Source of the DNA: an uncultured Elusimicrobia bacterium
GTDB lineage: Bacteria > Elusimicrobiota > Elusimicrobia > Elusimicrobiales > Elusimicrobiaceae
NCBI GenBank assembly: GCA_945913025.1
Contig: CAMECJ010000010.1
Coordinates: forward strand, 1 to 52,800
Length of the DNA stretch: 52,800 nucleotides
Direction of reading: 5' to 3'
A model generated the notes under the pieces. The model saw only the letters and a program-made list of their open reading frames with translations, did no database searches and was not told the origin of the DNA. A program made the translations under genes and the position numbers. Positions 25,840-33,812 of the stretch are shown piece by piece; position 1 is the stretch's first letter, and every line of letters begins with the position of its first letter.

Positions 25840-28477
25840 CGTTAAACGCGTTTGCTTTCATTAATTCTTCCAGCGTTATGTGCATGCGGTAGCGCCAGTA
25901 ATGGCGCGGGTTGGCGGGTATGTTAATGCGTTCCCCGTCTGCGTCCGGCGCACGCAGTTTTTCGTCCATACTCGTCCAGTCCTGAAACGACATGAGCGCC
26001 AGCATGGACGGGCTTTCTAAATGCAGGCGGATGATGTCTTCGCAGATTTTTCCGTCCGCTTCCGCCGGAGCACAGCCTTCGCGCCCTAAAACGGTGTTGT
26101 AGAATTTTTGCATTGTTTCGGGCGATTCTTTCCACCAGCCGCGTACGACGGACATATCATGCGTGGACGGCGTGGCGACGGATAAATACGGATAATTTTT
26201 CGTGTCCGCAAAGGTTTCGCCCAACCGTTTCGGCATACGTTCAATTTCCAGGCTGAGCATTTGCAAAGCGCGCATAACTTCGGGCACCGAGCCGGGTATC
26301 ATCCCCAGGTCTTCGGCGCAGCACAACAGCCGTGTGCTTTGAATGAGAGCGGGCAGTTTTTGAAGGGCTTCGCGCTTCCAAAACTCGTTGTGGCGGCGGA
26401 AGAAATAATCGTTATATAAGCGGGTGAACGCTTCTTTTTCCAACGCGGAAAGCGCGGCAAACGCACCGTCCGACAGCGCGGAAATACGCGGATGAAATTT
26501 GTTCGGGTCTGTGCGGTCCGGCACAAAAAGCACGTTAGAAGCCAGCGCAAATAAGCCTTGTTTCAAACGGAGCGTTTTGTCGTCCGTTCCGCATAGTGCG
26601 GCTTCTGTTTTGCGCTGGGTGTCATATTCCGGCCGCAGGGTAAACAGACCGTTTTCCGCCGGCATTAAAAAGCGTCGTTTGGCTTCTTCGGCCAATTCTC
26701 CGAATTTTTCCGCCAGGTATGCTTCGGAAATATACGGTTTTAAAAATTCGTCCCTAAACGTCAGGCCGTAACGTTGGATTTCTTCCCTTACCATAGGCAG
26801 GGCGGGCGTAAATTGGCCTAATAACCCTTCTACGCTGTGTGACGGAATCTCCCAAATGCGGAAGAAGCCGAGTACGTGATCAATGCGGTACGCGTCAAAA
26901 TAGCGTGCCATATGGGTAAAACGGTGCGTCCACCAGCGGTATCCGTCTTGCGCCATAACGTCCCAGTTATAGGTGGGAAAGCCCCAGTTTTGTCCGGCGG
27001 CGGAGAAATCGTCCGGCGGTGCGCCCGCCTGCGCGTTTAAATTAAACAGGGCGGGTTCCGTCCACGCTTCCACGCTGTGGGGGGAAACGCCTATCGGAAT
27101 ATCTCCTTTTAAAATAACGCCTTTTTCGCGGGCGCGGCGCGTGGCTTTTAACAGCTGCGTATGCAGGATAAATTGCACATAATACCAAAAGCGCACTTCC
27201 GGCGCAGCAGGCGATGCGGGCGCGGTAAACGCTTTAAGATCCTGCGGCGAAAAATGGGCGTGTTCCGGCCATTTGGAAAAATCGGCTGTTTGGTAGCGGT
27301 CCCGCAACACGCAGAACATGGCGTAGGCGGGCAGCCAGTGGGCGCTTTCCCAAAAAAAGTTTTTAAATTCTACCGAGGCAAGCGTTTGCGCGCCGTGTTG
27401 TTTGAACGCTTCGCGCAGCCGTTTTAATTTTAAACGGGTAGCGGCTTCGTAATCCATTTGGTCCGGTGCGTTTATTTTTTTGCGTTCCGTTTCAAATTGC
27501 TGTTCCGCTTTTTTATCAAGCGGCGGCAGCTGGCGCGCGTCCGCATACAGCGGGTGGAACGCATAGACCGATACGGCATTATATGGATAAGAATCACGCC
27601 AAGTATGCGTAAGCGTGGTATCGTTAATCGGCAGGATTTGAATAACTTTTTGGCCCGTTTGCACGGCCCAGTCGGTCAGTTTTTCAAGGTCGCCAAAGTC
27701 TCCTGCACCCCAGCCGTCCTGCGCGCGCAGGGCAAATACGGGCAGTACCACGCCGGCGGCGCGGAACATTGTTTCCCAGTCGAAGGCGGGGCGTAAATCA
27801 TCTTTTACCCACACGTCGCCCGCAGGCAAGGGGGGAATATCCAAAATACGGTTGGGGCCGCTTTCCCAAGATACCGCGCCGTCTTTGCTTTTTACGATAA
27901 ATTTGTATTCAAACGGAAAACGCAGCTGTTCGGCATTGAGCGCAAGGCTCCATTCGTTATGTTCGCCTTCTGTTAAAGGGAGTGCTTTTGCCGGGTTCCA
28001 GCGGCCCAGCTTGTCCGGCGCGCCGCAGATAAATAATGTTTCGCAGGGTTCTGGCCGGGCCGTTTGCGCACGTAAAATAACGGTGCGGGCAAACAGCGGA
28101 AGTGTCTTATATACGTGTTTGCGTGGGCGGAATACATCCGTAAAGGCGGAAGAATACAGCCAGGATTCGGACGGCAGGTCGCGCCAACTGTCGCATAAAA
28201 AGTAGTTTGCGGCGGCGGGATTGATTTCCAGCGTGCGCGGAACGGCCTGCCATTCGCGGCGCAAGGTGGTGCGGCCGGTGCGGACCTCGTAATGATAATG
28301 TACCGTAAGCGGATCTTTTAAAAGCAGTTGAATTTCACCCCGCCACGTTTGCCCGTCTTGTGTTGAGAGGGGGATATTGATTTTGCGTTCGTTGGCGCTT
28401 GCGCCTGCGCGGTACAGAACGGCGTGTATATTTTCGCCCCATACCGTTCTATAGAAAAGTTGGAAAGTCAGTTTCAT
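25802..28477 (-). CDS. malQ: 4-alpha-glucanotransferase with two N-terminal starch-binding domains
   Basis: This 891-residue GH77 enzyme moves alpha-1,4-glucan chains between maltodextrins in the cytosol. Two CBM20-type domains precede the barrel: residues about 1-110 ([19 protein letters not shown]) and about 130-230 ([20 protein letters not shown]). The catalytic domain starts near 245 ([19 protein letters not shown]); the nucleophile is Asp533 in [13 protein letters not shown], the acid/base is Glu722 in AEDLG, and STHDM follows. The CBM20-CBM20-GH77 layout is that of plant DPE2 and many Bacteroidota enzymes, which use maltose and heteroglycan. It lies 2 bp downstream of a maltose-type transporter gene. 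Its 3' end is joined to a truncated pilin on the other strand. Confidence 0.95.
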
Positions 28478-28479
28478 AA

Positions 28480-29808
28480 TTACTCCCGCGCGGCGGTTTT
28501 ATGGTCGCGCACCCACAGCGTAAACGCGGCGGCGATAAACAGGCTGATTCCTCCCACGCCTACGGCTGCGATGGCACTCGAGCCGAGCAGATGTTTCATA
28601 AACGGGCCAAAGAACAGGTTTACGCAAATTTGCGGAATGACGATAAAGAAGTTAAACACGCCCATATAAAAGCCCATTTTTTCGGCGGGCAGCGCATTGG
28701 AAAGCATGGCGTAGGGCATGGATAAAATACTGCTCCACGCAATGCCGATGCACACCATGGGGAAGACAAGCCCCGTTTTGGTAAATTCCACGCCAAAAAG
28801 CGTTAGTCCGAGCGAGCCAAGCCCAATGCCGCCGATGGTCAAGCAGACGATGTGAATCGCTTTGGCGGAAAATTTGGTCGTCAGCCACAAAAGCGCAAAC
28901 GCGAACACGAATGCCACACCGTTGTAAATGCCGAAGCAGGAACTGCCCCAGTTGGCGGCGGTTTCGTAAGCGGCGGTGCCGGGCGCGGCGTGGAACACGG
29001 CGGAGGCGATGCCGGGCGTGAAATAGACCCACATGACCATAAATGCAGCCCAGGTAAAGAATTGTACGACGGCCAGGCGGCACATGGTGGACGGCATAGT
29101 CATAAAAGCCTGACCCATTTCTTTAATCGTTTTAAGCGCGCTAAAAGATTGTTTTTTTAAGCGGTTAAATTCTTCCATATCGGCGGGGGGATATTCGGGC
29201 GTGGTTTTGACGGTGGCTAAAATTGCGGCAATCAGCACGGCCGCGCCAATGTAAAACGAGTATTTAACCGTATTGGGAATGTGCCCTAAGGGGGCCTCGG
29301 TGCTGACGCCCAGCGCGGTTAAAATCTGCGGCAGGAACGAAGCGATTACCGCGCCCGTGCCAATCATCACGCTTTGCATTGCGTAGCCGGTTTTGCGCTG
29401 GACTTCGGGCAGTAAATCGCCCACGAACGCACGGAACGGTTCCATACTGACATTGACGGAAGTATCCAAAATCCATAAGGCGATCACGGCCATCCAAATA
29501 GCCGACGCCTGCGGCATTAAAATAAGCGCAATCATAGCGAAAATGGCGCCGCCCAAAAAGTACGGACGTCTGCGGCCCAGGCGGCACCACGTGCGGTCGC
29601 TGTAATAACCGACGAGCGGCTGTACGAGCAGACCTGTGACGGGGGCGGCCAGCCATAAAAGGGGAATTTGGTCTTCGCTGGCGCCCAGGCGCGAATAAAT
29701 TGCGCTCATATTGCCCATTTGCAGCGCCCAGCCAAACTGGATGCCGAAAAAGCCTAAACACATATACATCATTTGTAAAAACGTCTTGGGAGGTCTCTGG
29801 GTTGTCAT
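28480..29808 (-). CDS. MFS sugar transporter, SLC45/maltose-sucrose type
   Basis: The 442-residue protein has 12 predicted transmembrane helices. Helix 1 has FGIQFGWALQMGNMSAIYSRLG, and the helix 2-3 loop reads GYYSDRTWCRLGRRRPYF, the RRxPY signature shared by SLC45 and bacterial maltose/sucrose symporters. It probably imports maltose with a cation. The malQ gene follows after a 2-bp gap, so uptake and cytosolic conversion of maltose form one operon. A TGn-TATAAT promoter and an RBS (AGAGGAAAT) precede the ATG. Confidence 0.88.
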   Translation of the reverse strand: MTTQRPPKTFLQMMYMCLGFFGIQFGWALQMGNMSAIYSRLGASEDQIPLLWLAAPVTGLLVQPLVGYYSDRTWCRLGRRRPYFLGGAIFAMIALILMPQASAIWMAVIALWILDTSVNVSMEPFRAFVGDLLPEVQRKTGYAMQSVMIGTGAVIASFLPQILTALGVSTEAPLGHIPNTVKYSFYIGAAVLIAAILATVKTTPEYPPADMEEFNRLKKQSFSALKTIKEMGQAFMTMPSTMCRLAVVQFFTWAAFMVMWVYFTPGIASAVFHAAPGTAAYETAANWGSSCFGIYNGVAFVFAFALLWLTTKFSAKAIHIVCLTIGGIGLGSLGLTLFGVEFTKTGLVFPMVCIGIAWSSILSMPYAMLSNALPAEKMGFYMGVFNFFIVIPQICVNLFFGPFMKHLLGSSAIAAVGVGGISLFIAAAFTLWVRDHKTAARE

Positions 29809-29844
29809 ATTTCCTCTGTGTTGATCAAGATGCTGCTACTTCCC

Positions 29845-29853
29845 ATTATAACA
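29845..29853 (-). promoter_or_regulatory. extended -10 promoter of the transporter-malQ operon
   Basis: TGtTATAAT reads leftward from 29853 to 29845, a consensus extended -10. It predicts a leader of about 30 nt that contains the RBS. No -35 is obvious. Confidence 0.6.
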
Positions 29854-29916
29854 CTATTTATTTGGCGGCGCGGAAGTATTTTCTATGAAAACGCGCTGGA
29901 GCGTAAACGCAAAGTT

Positions 29917-29925
29917 TGATATCAT
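29917..29925 (+). promoter_or_regulatory. extended -10 promoter of the sigma gene, possibly leaderless
   Basis: TGaTATCAT ends at 29925, seven bases before the ATG at 29933. The box lies inside the frame of an upstream ATG at 29885, which argues that translation starts at 29933 and that the RNA begins at or near that codon. Confidence 0.5.
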
Positions 29926-29932
29926 ATTATAT

Positions 29933-31105
29933 ATGGAAAACGACTCTTTAGACAGCGTCAACGAGTATTTTAAACACTTGGGCAAAATCACAAAAGATAT
30001 TGACCGTGAAGAAAACGCCCGATTGTGGAAGCTTGCCAAACAAGGCGACCAGGACGCCAAAAACAAAATTATGGAGATAAACTTGCGGTTGGTCATACCG
30101 ACGGCAAAGCGTTTCCAGCGTCCCGGTATGGAATTAATGGATTTAATTGAAGAAGGAAACCTCGGCCTCTTGCAAGCGATTGATAAATTTGAACCCGAAA
30201 AAGGTTACCGTTTTTCCACGTATGCCGTGTATTGGATTGAACAGTACATCCGCAAATATATTGAAGAGCAGTCCGGATCTATCAAAATTCCGTCGCACGC
30301 TTGGGGAAATTTGAAAAAGTGGTTCCGCGCGTGGAACGAACTGAAAGAAGCCAACGGGCGTGACCCGTCCCTAAACGAAATGGCGAAGGAATTGAATTTA
30401 TCGGCACGGCAGGTAAAATCGATTATAGATACGCTCAGCGCCGCCAAAGGCGTGGATTCCTTGGCTTCTTTGGTGCACGAAGAAGACGAAACCACGCTGG
30501 AGGATTTAATCAGCGACGACGGAAAAGGCAATCCGCACGACGTTTTCGTTAAAAACGAAAGCCAACAAAGCCTTAAAAAAAGTATGGAAGATTTAAACGA
30601 CCGCGACCGCCAAATCCTGATTATGCGTTACGGTCTTGATGATAATGAACCGAAAACGCTTGGCGAGGTGGCCGAAATTTTGGGTTTGTCCCGCGAGCGC
30701 GTACGACAAATTGAGGAGCGTGCGATTGGTACGCTGCGCCGCGAAGCGCTAAAAAGCGGACTTTTGGAGCCTTCTGCGGAAGATTTCCGCACGCGCAAGC
30801 TGCATAGTGCGATGCATTCCCGTGTAAAAACGAATATTTTGGGAGAAGCCGAAGGCAAGAGCTTTTTGGATAAACTTTTAAAACAAACGCGTGAGACCTT
30901 CGGGCCGCCCGATAAGCCGAAAAAAGCGTCCTCTAAAAAGGGGAAAGCTTCGGCGGAAAAGGGCAAAGCAGAAAAAACTCCGCGTAAAAAAACGTCTGAT
31001 AAAAAATCCGTTTCTGGGGCTGCGGCAAAGTCCGCGGTTCAATCCGCGGCTAAATCTGCGGCGAAAAAAACTGTTAAAAAATCTGGACCCAAAAAAGCAA
31101 ACTGA
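29933..31105 (+). CDS. sigma-70 family RNA polymerase sigma factor with Lys/Ala-rich C-terminal tail
   Basis: The 390-residue protein directs RNA polymerase to promoters. Region 1.2 (DSVNEYFKHLGKI) starts at the N-terminus; region 1.1 is missing. Region 2 includes LRLVIPTAKRF, the core-binding DLIEEGNLGLLQAIDKF and YRFSTYAVYWIEQYIRKYI, region 3 follows, and region 4 has the HTH LGEVAEILGLSRERVRQIEERAI. After about residue 285 comes a tail of roughly 105 residues; its last 60 are mostly Lys, Ala and Ser (KKASSKKGKASAEKGK), like histone H1. Such a tail is unusual on a sigma factor. It could be the primary sigma or a group 2 factor; region 2.4 has YW where RpoD has WW. The frame opens at 29885, but promoter position and region 1.2 spacing favour 29933. 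Confidence 0.9.
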   Translation: MENDSLDSVNEYFKHLGKITKDIDREENARLWKLAKQGDQDAKNKIMEINLRLVIPTAKRFQRPGMELMDLIEEGNLGLLQAIDKFEPEKGYRFSTYAVYWIEQYIRKYIEEQSGSIKIPSHAWGNLKKWFRAWNELKEANGRDPSLNEMAKELNLSARQVKSIIDTLSAAKGVDSLASLVHEEDETTLEDLISDDGKGNPHDVFVKNESQQSLKKSMEDLNDRDRQILIMRYGLDDNEPKTLGEVAEILGLSRERVRQIEERAIGTLRREALKSGLLEPSAEDFRTRKLHSAMHSRVKTNILGEAEGKSFLDKLLKQTRETFGPPDKPKKASSKKGKASAEKGKAEKTPRKKTSDKKSVSGAAAKSAVQSAAKSAAKKTVKKSGPKKAN

Positions 31106-31110
31106 TTTAC

Positions 31111-31184
31111 GCCCCCGTAGCTCAATTGGATAGAGCGATTCCGTCCTAAGGAAGAGGTTGCGAGTTCAACTCCCGCCGGGGGTA
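31111..31184 (+). tRNA. tRNA-Arg (anticodon CCT)
   Basis: A 74-nt cloverleaf: acceptor GCCCCCG/CGGGGGT (G1-T72 wobble), D arm GCTC...GAGC, anticodon loop GTCCTAA with CCT at 31145-31147, T loop TTCAACT, discriminator A, no encoded CCA. Two mismatches are visible (A27-G43 in the anticodon stem, A52-C62 in the T stem). It starts 5 nt after the sigma gene stop and is probably cotranscribed with it. It decodes AGG. The 31185-31340 stretch after it is GC-rich with short dyads and no gene I can support. Confidence 0.85.
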
Positions 31185-31340
31185 TTTCTTCTCAGTTTGC
31201 GCCATTTCGTTGTTGCGTCCGAGCTCGAATACTCCGGCGCATACGCGCCGCGGGGGCGGTATACTTCGCCCGTCCGCGCCTAGAACTGGCACAAATTGCT
31301 TTGAAATACACTCCGCGTTTGTGCGCGGATTTTATTTTAT

Positions 31341-31368
31341 GTCCGGAAAACAGCAACTGATTGCTGTT
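31341..31368 (-). terminator. terminator of the leftward pilin gene
   Basis: AACAGCAA (31349-31356) pairs with TTGCTGTT (31361-31368) around a 4-nt loop. Read leftward it ends in TTTT, just past the pilin stop. Confidence 0.6.
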
Positions 31369-31371
31369 GGT

Positions 31372-31848
31372 TTAATATCCCATACTTTTACATAAACCCG
31401 CAATTTTGCTAAGGCATTCCGTTTTGCCGGGGTTTTCCGAATTATCTAACCAAACGATGTAATAGGAAGGAGCCTGCTGATTTAGTTGCCCCACATCCAT
31501 ATTCTTGCCGTTGTCGGCGAGACCATGCGTATCCCAAAATTTTAAATTGGCTTGTTCCCCGATAAACATATCTACGGCAAATTTATCACACCATAACATA
31601 TAACGCCCGCCCCCAGTCGGGCAGCCCGGATATTCTATGTCCAACTGATTCCATAATTGCGGGTAATCCCCGTTAGCCATGTAATATAATTCCATAGCGT
31701 CTTTAAGCGTTTTTCCTGCCGTTTGCAACTGGGTGAAACGGCTTTTTGCTACTGCCTTTTCATACTGTGGCAACGCCACCGCCGCCAAAATACCGATAAT
31801 GAGTACCACCACCAATAGTTCAATTAAGGTAAAGCCCGACTGCTTCAT
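31372..31848 (-). CDS. type IV pilin / pseudopilin
   Basis: The 158-residue prepilin has leader MKQSG cut before Phe6, then [28 protein letters not shown], the N-methylated hydrophobic helix with Glu5 of the mature protein. The C-terminal domain has paired Cys residues (GCPTGGGRYMLWC and ECLSKIAGLC) that probably form disulfides. A prepilin peptidase and the PilB-PilC machine would be needed and are not in the window; pilT is. The start at 31848 follows AAGGAG; a longer reading from 31881 would put charged residues before a normal leader. Its leader RNA of about 305 nt is highly structured. Confidence 0.9.
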   Translation of the reverse strand: MKQSGFTLIELLVVVLIIGILAAVALPQYEKAVAKSRFTQLQTAGKTLKDAMELYYMANGDYPQLWNQLDIEYPGCPTGGGRYMLWCDKFAVDMFIGEQANLKFWDTHGLADNGKNMDVGQLNQQAPSYYIVWLDNSENPGKTECLSKIAGLCKSMGY

Positions 31849-31902
31849 TTTTTTCTCCTTGTTCTGTTTTCGGGCAAACAAAAACGGCCGCTATATTTGA
31901 GC

Positions 31903-32090
31903 TAGTTAGGATAACCCAAATAATAACAGCCGTGGCCCCCGCCATATAAAATATGGCGGGAAGCACTCGACAGAGTATACCCAAGGGATCAGCTCGAGCA
32001 TACTCTGTCTAAAACGACTGTTTTTGGATCCTAACTATGCCGTTGGTATCCCAACAGCGCACCGTATTCCGCATACGGTTCCAAAAACAG
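31903..32090 (-). promoter_or_regulatory. structured pilin leader with mutually exclusive stems (riboswitch- or attenuator-like)
   Basis: Read leftward, stem A (CTGTTTTTGGA type, 11 bp, 32080-32090 with 32018-32028) encloses hairpins at 32061-32079 and 32042-32055. Stem B is a 24-bp interrupted helix: 32028-32037 with 31903-31912 (10 bp), 32023-32027 with 31916-31920 (5 bp), 32014-32022 with 31925-31933 (9 bp, one G-U). It encloses hairpins 31969-31978/32000-32009 (10 bp) and 31938-31960 (10 bp). A and B share bases 32018-32028, so they cannot form together. I could not match it to a known riboswitch. Confidence 0.6.
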
Positions 32091-32151
32091 AATTAAATTT
32101 TTTGTAAGCCGCGTTTAAGGCTTATTTGGTCCTGCATGCTCCTTTTATGAG

Positions 32152-32157
32152 TATAAT
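32152..32157 (+). promoter_or_regulatory. -10 box and leader hairpin of the nitroreductase gene
   Basis: TATAAT at 32152-32157 faces right and overlaps the region of the divergent pilin promoter. Its leader can form CTAACCC (32195-32201) with GGGTTAG (32231-32237) shortly before the RBS (AGAGGGGGAA). Confidence 0.4.
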
Positions 32158-32159
32158 TT

Positions 32160-32188
32160 ATTATAAAGAATTTATATCTGTTTGCCAA
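32160..32188 (-). promoter_or_regulatory. promoter of the leftward pilin gene
   Basis: On the minus strand TTGGCA (32188-32183), a 17-nt spacer and a perfect TATAAT (32165-32160) predict a start near 32153 and a leader of about 305 nt, which contains the structured element. Confidence 0.65.
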
Positions 32189-32259
32189 CTTTTTCTAACC
32201 CAAAAAACACATTGTCCTCCAGCGGTGTGCGGGTTAGGTTGAATACAGAGGGGGAATTT

Positions 32260-32865
32260 ATGGAAAAAGAGAAAAATTTTTTGCACGCAGTAGAAAACCG
32301 CCGTACGCGGTATGCGCTGACGGACCGCAGCCCTGTGTCTGACGATAAAATAGAGGAAATTATCCGCTTTGCCGTTAAATGTGCGCCCAGCGCATTTAAT
32401 TCGCAGGGTGCGCGTTTGGCGGTGCTGTTCGGGGCAAAACACCACGCCTTTTGGCGTTTAACGAAAGAGGCTTTACAAAAAATCGTACCGCCGGAAAACT
32501 TTTCGGCCACGCAAGAAAAACTCGCTTCTTTTGATGATGCCCGCGGCACGATTTTATATTTTGAAGATTGGGCTACGGTGGAGGGCCTGCAGCAAAAATT
32601 CCCTGCATATAAGGATAACTTTCCTATTTGGGCGTACCAGTCCAACGGAATGGTGGAATTTATTATTTGGGCCGCGCTTGCCGAAGCGGGCTTGGGCGCA
32701 AGTTTACAGCATTACAATCCGTTGGTGGACGAGGCTGTGCGGCGGGAGTTCGGCGTGCCGGAAAGTTGGAAGTTAATTGCGCAAATGCCGTTTGGCGCGC
32801 CGTACGCTCCGGCGGAACAAAAGGATTTTATCTCCTTAGATGAACGTGTAAAGATTTTAAAATAG
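32260..32865 (+). CDS. nitroreductase family FMN protein
   Basis: The 201-residue protein belongs to the FMN-dependent nitroreductase superfamily, in the small class with ENRRTRYALTDRSPVS at the N-terminus (FMN phosphate-binding Arg), CAPSAFNSQGARLAVLFG, and SWKLIAQMPFGAPYAPAEQK near the C-terminus. These enzymes use NAD(P)H to reduce nitro compounds, quinones or similar acceptors as dimers; the substrate is not predictable. The start at 32260 has a strong RBS. The same frame opens earlier at a TTG, but that stretch lies over the leader hairpin. Confidence 0.88.
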   Translation: MEKEKNFLHAVENRRTRYALTDRSPVSDDKIEEIIRFAVKCAPSAFNSQGARLAVLFGAKHHAFWRLTKEALQKIVPPENFSATQEKLASFDDARGTILYFEDWATVEGLQQKFPAYKDNFPIWAYQSNGMVEFIIWAALAEAGLGASLQHYNPLVDEAVRREFGVPESWKLIAQMPFGAPYAPAEQKDFISLDERVKILK

Positions 32866-32885
32866 AGAAAAGGGGGGGAATAACA

Positions 32886-33368
32886 AAATACAGCCAAACT
32901 TAATGTTTGGCTGTATTTGTATGGTTTCCGGACTAGGACTCGGCCACAAGTATTTTTCCTGACGGAAAAATCTCGCGGCCCCGCCTCGCCATACTCGCCT
33001 TTCGTGTTCGCCGGATCGGCTTGCACTCAAACTCGTATAAGGCTCCGGCTTTCTCGTCCCAGCCGCAGACCAAGCAGTTGGTCTGCTTCCTGCCAAAAAA
33101 ATACAGCCAAACTTAATGTTTGGCTGTATTTGTATGGTTTCCGGACTAGGACTCGGCCACAAGTATTTTTCCTGACGGAAAAATCTCGCGGCCCCGCCTC
33201 GCCATACTCGCCTTTCGTGTTCGCCGGATCGGCTTGCACTCAAACTCGTATAAGGCTCCGGCTTTCTCGTCCCAGCCGCAGACCAAGCAGTTGGTCTGCT
33301 TCCTGCCAAAAAAATACAGCCAAACTTAATGTTTGGCTGTATTTGTATGGTTTCCGGACTAGGACTCG
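32886..33368. repeat. 213-bp tandem repeat containing the tRNA-Gln 3' end
   Basis: Two apparently identical 213-bp units (32886-33098, 33099-33311) are followed by the first 57 bp of a third, which ends inside the real tRNA-Gln gene at 33368. Each unit holds the tRNA terminator hairpin, the last 21 nt of tRNA-Gln (T arm to CCA) and about 150 bp of non-tRNA sequence with GCAGACCAA/TTGGTCTGC. Translations through it are repeats of the same shadow peptide, not genes. Duplication of a tRNA 3' end is the footprint of integration or of circle-mediated amplification at a tRNA. Confidence 0.85.
33308..33344 (-). terminator. terminator of tRNA-Gln
   Basis: A perfect 14-bp stem, AAATACAGCCAAAC paired with GTTTGGCTGTATTT, with a 5-nt loop, followed leftward by a run of seven T. 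Confidence 0.85.
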
Positions 33369-33421
33369 AACCTAGAATGACTGGACCAAAACCAGTAGTG
33401 ATACCATTTCACCATCCGGAA
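33351..33421 (-). tRNA. tRNA-Gln (anticodon TTG)
   Basis: Acceptor TTCCGGA/TCCGGAA, D arm GTGA...TCAC, anticodon stem ACTGG/CCAGT with loop TTTTGGT (anticodon TTG), T arm CTAGG-TTCGAGT-CCTAG, discriminator A. CCA appears to be encoded at 33350-33348. Its 3' part is duplicated in the adjacent 213-bp repeats. Confidence 0.92.
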
Positions 33422-33479
33422 GTAAATTGTTTCATCACAGCTTAGCGGGATGAATAACGGAAATTTCTGTGCTGAACCC

Positions 33480-33812
33480 TTATTTTACTTCACTATCGCC
33501 TGCGGCGTCTCCTTCGTTATAATCGGAACTCACGTTTTGTGCTGCGCCTTGCGGATGATTTTTTAATTCCTGTTCGTATGCTTGCAAAACGTTCGCTTCT
33601 AAATATTCCCGAAAATCCTGATTAATGGGATGAACCATATCCTTGTGGGTTCCGTCAGGCAATTTACGGGAAGGCATACACAAAAAAACGCCTTTTGTTC
33701 CTTCCACTACTTTCATATTTCTTACAACGAAAGAATCGTCAAACGTCACGCTGGCAAACGCCTTTAGGCGATCCTCTCCCATAAGATGTATCCTTATTTC
33801 CGTAATTTTCAT
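33480..33812 (-). CDS. spoVG: SpoVG family regulator
   Basis: The 110-residue protein matches SpoVG (MKITEIRIHL, LKAFASVTFDDSFVVRNMKVV, PSRKLPDG, HPINQDFREYLE), with a longer acidic C-terminal tail than usual. SpoVG proteins bind DNA and RNA and tune division or virulence genes; sporulation is not implied. An AGGAG RBS precedes the ATG. Its first 74 bp overlap the 3' end of ispE in another frame. It is the last gene of the MORN protein-ispE-spoVG operon. Confidence 0.93.
   Translation of the reverse strand: MKITEIRIHLMGEDRLKAFASVTFDDSFVVRNMKVVEGTKGVFLCMPSRKLPDGTHKDMVHPINQDFREYLEANVLQAYEQELKNHPQGAAQNVSSDYNEGDAAGDSEVK

Noticed and set aside
29885-29932. Earlier ATG for the sigma factor
   Set aside because: The added 16 residues cover an extended -10 box and precede a normal region 1.2 start; no RBS lies before 29885.
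32886-33368. CRISPR array
   Set aside because: Only two full 213-bp units with no spacers between them and no cas genes; it is a tandem duplication.
32857-33375. ORFs of 70-152 codons on both strands in the 213-bp repeat
   Set aside because: 213 is a multiple of 3, so any frame without a stop repeats; the peptides are translations of tRNA, terminator and spacer sequence.
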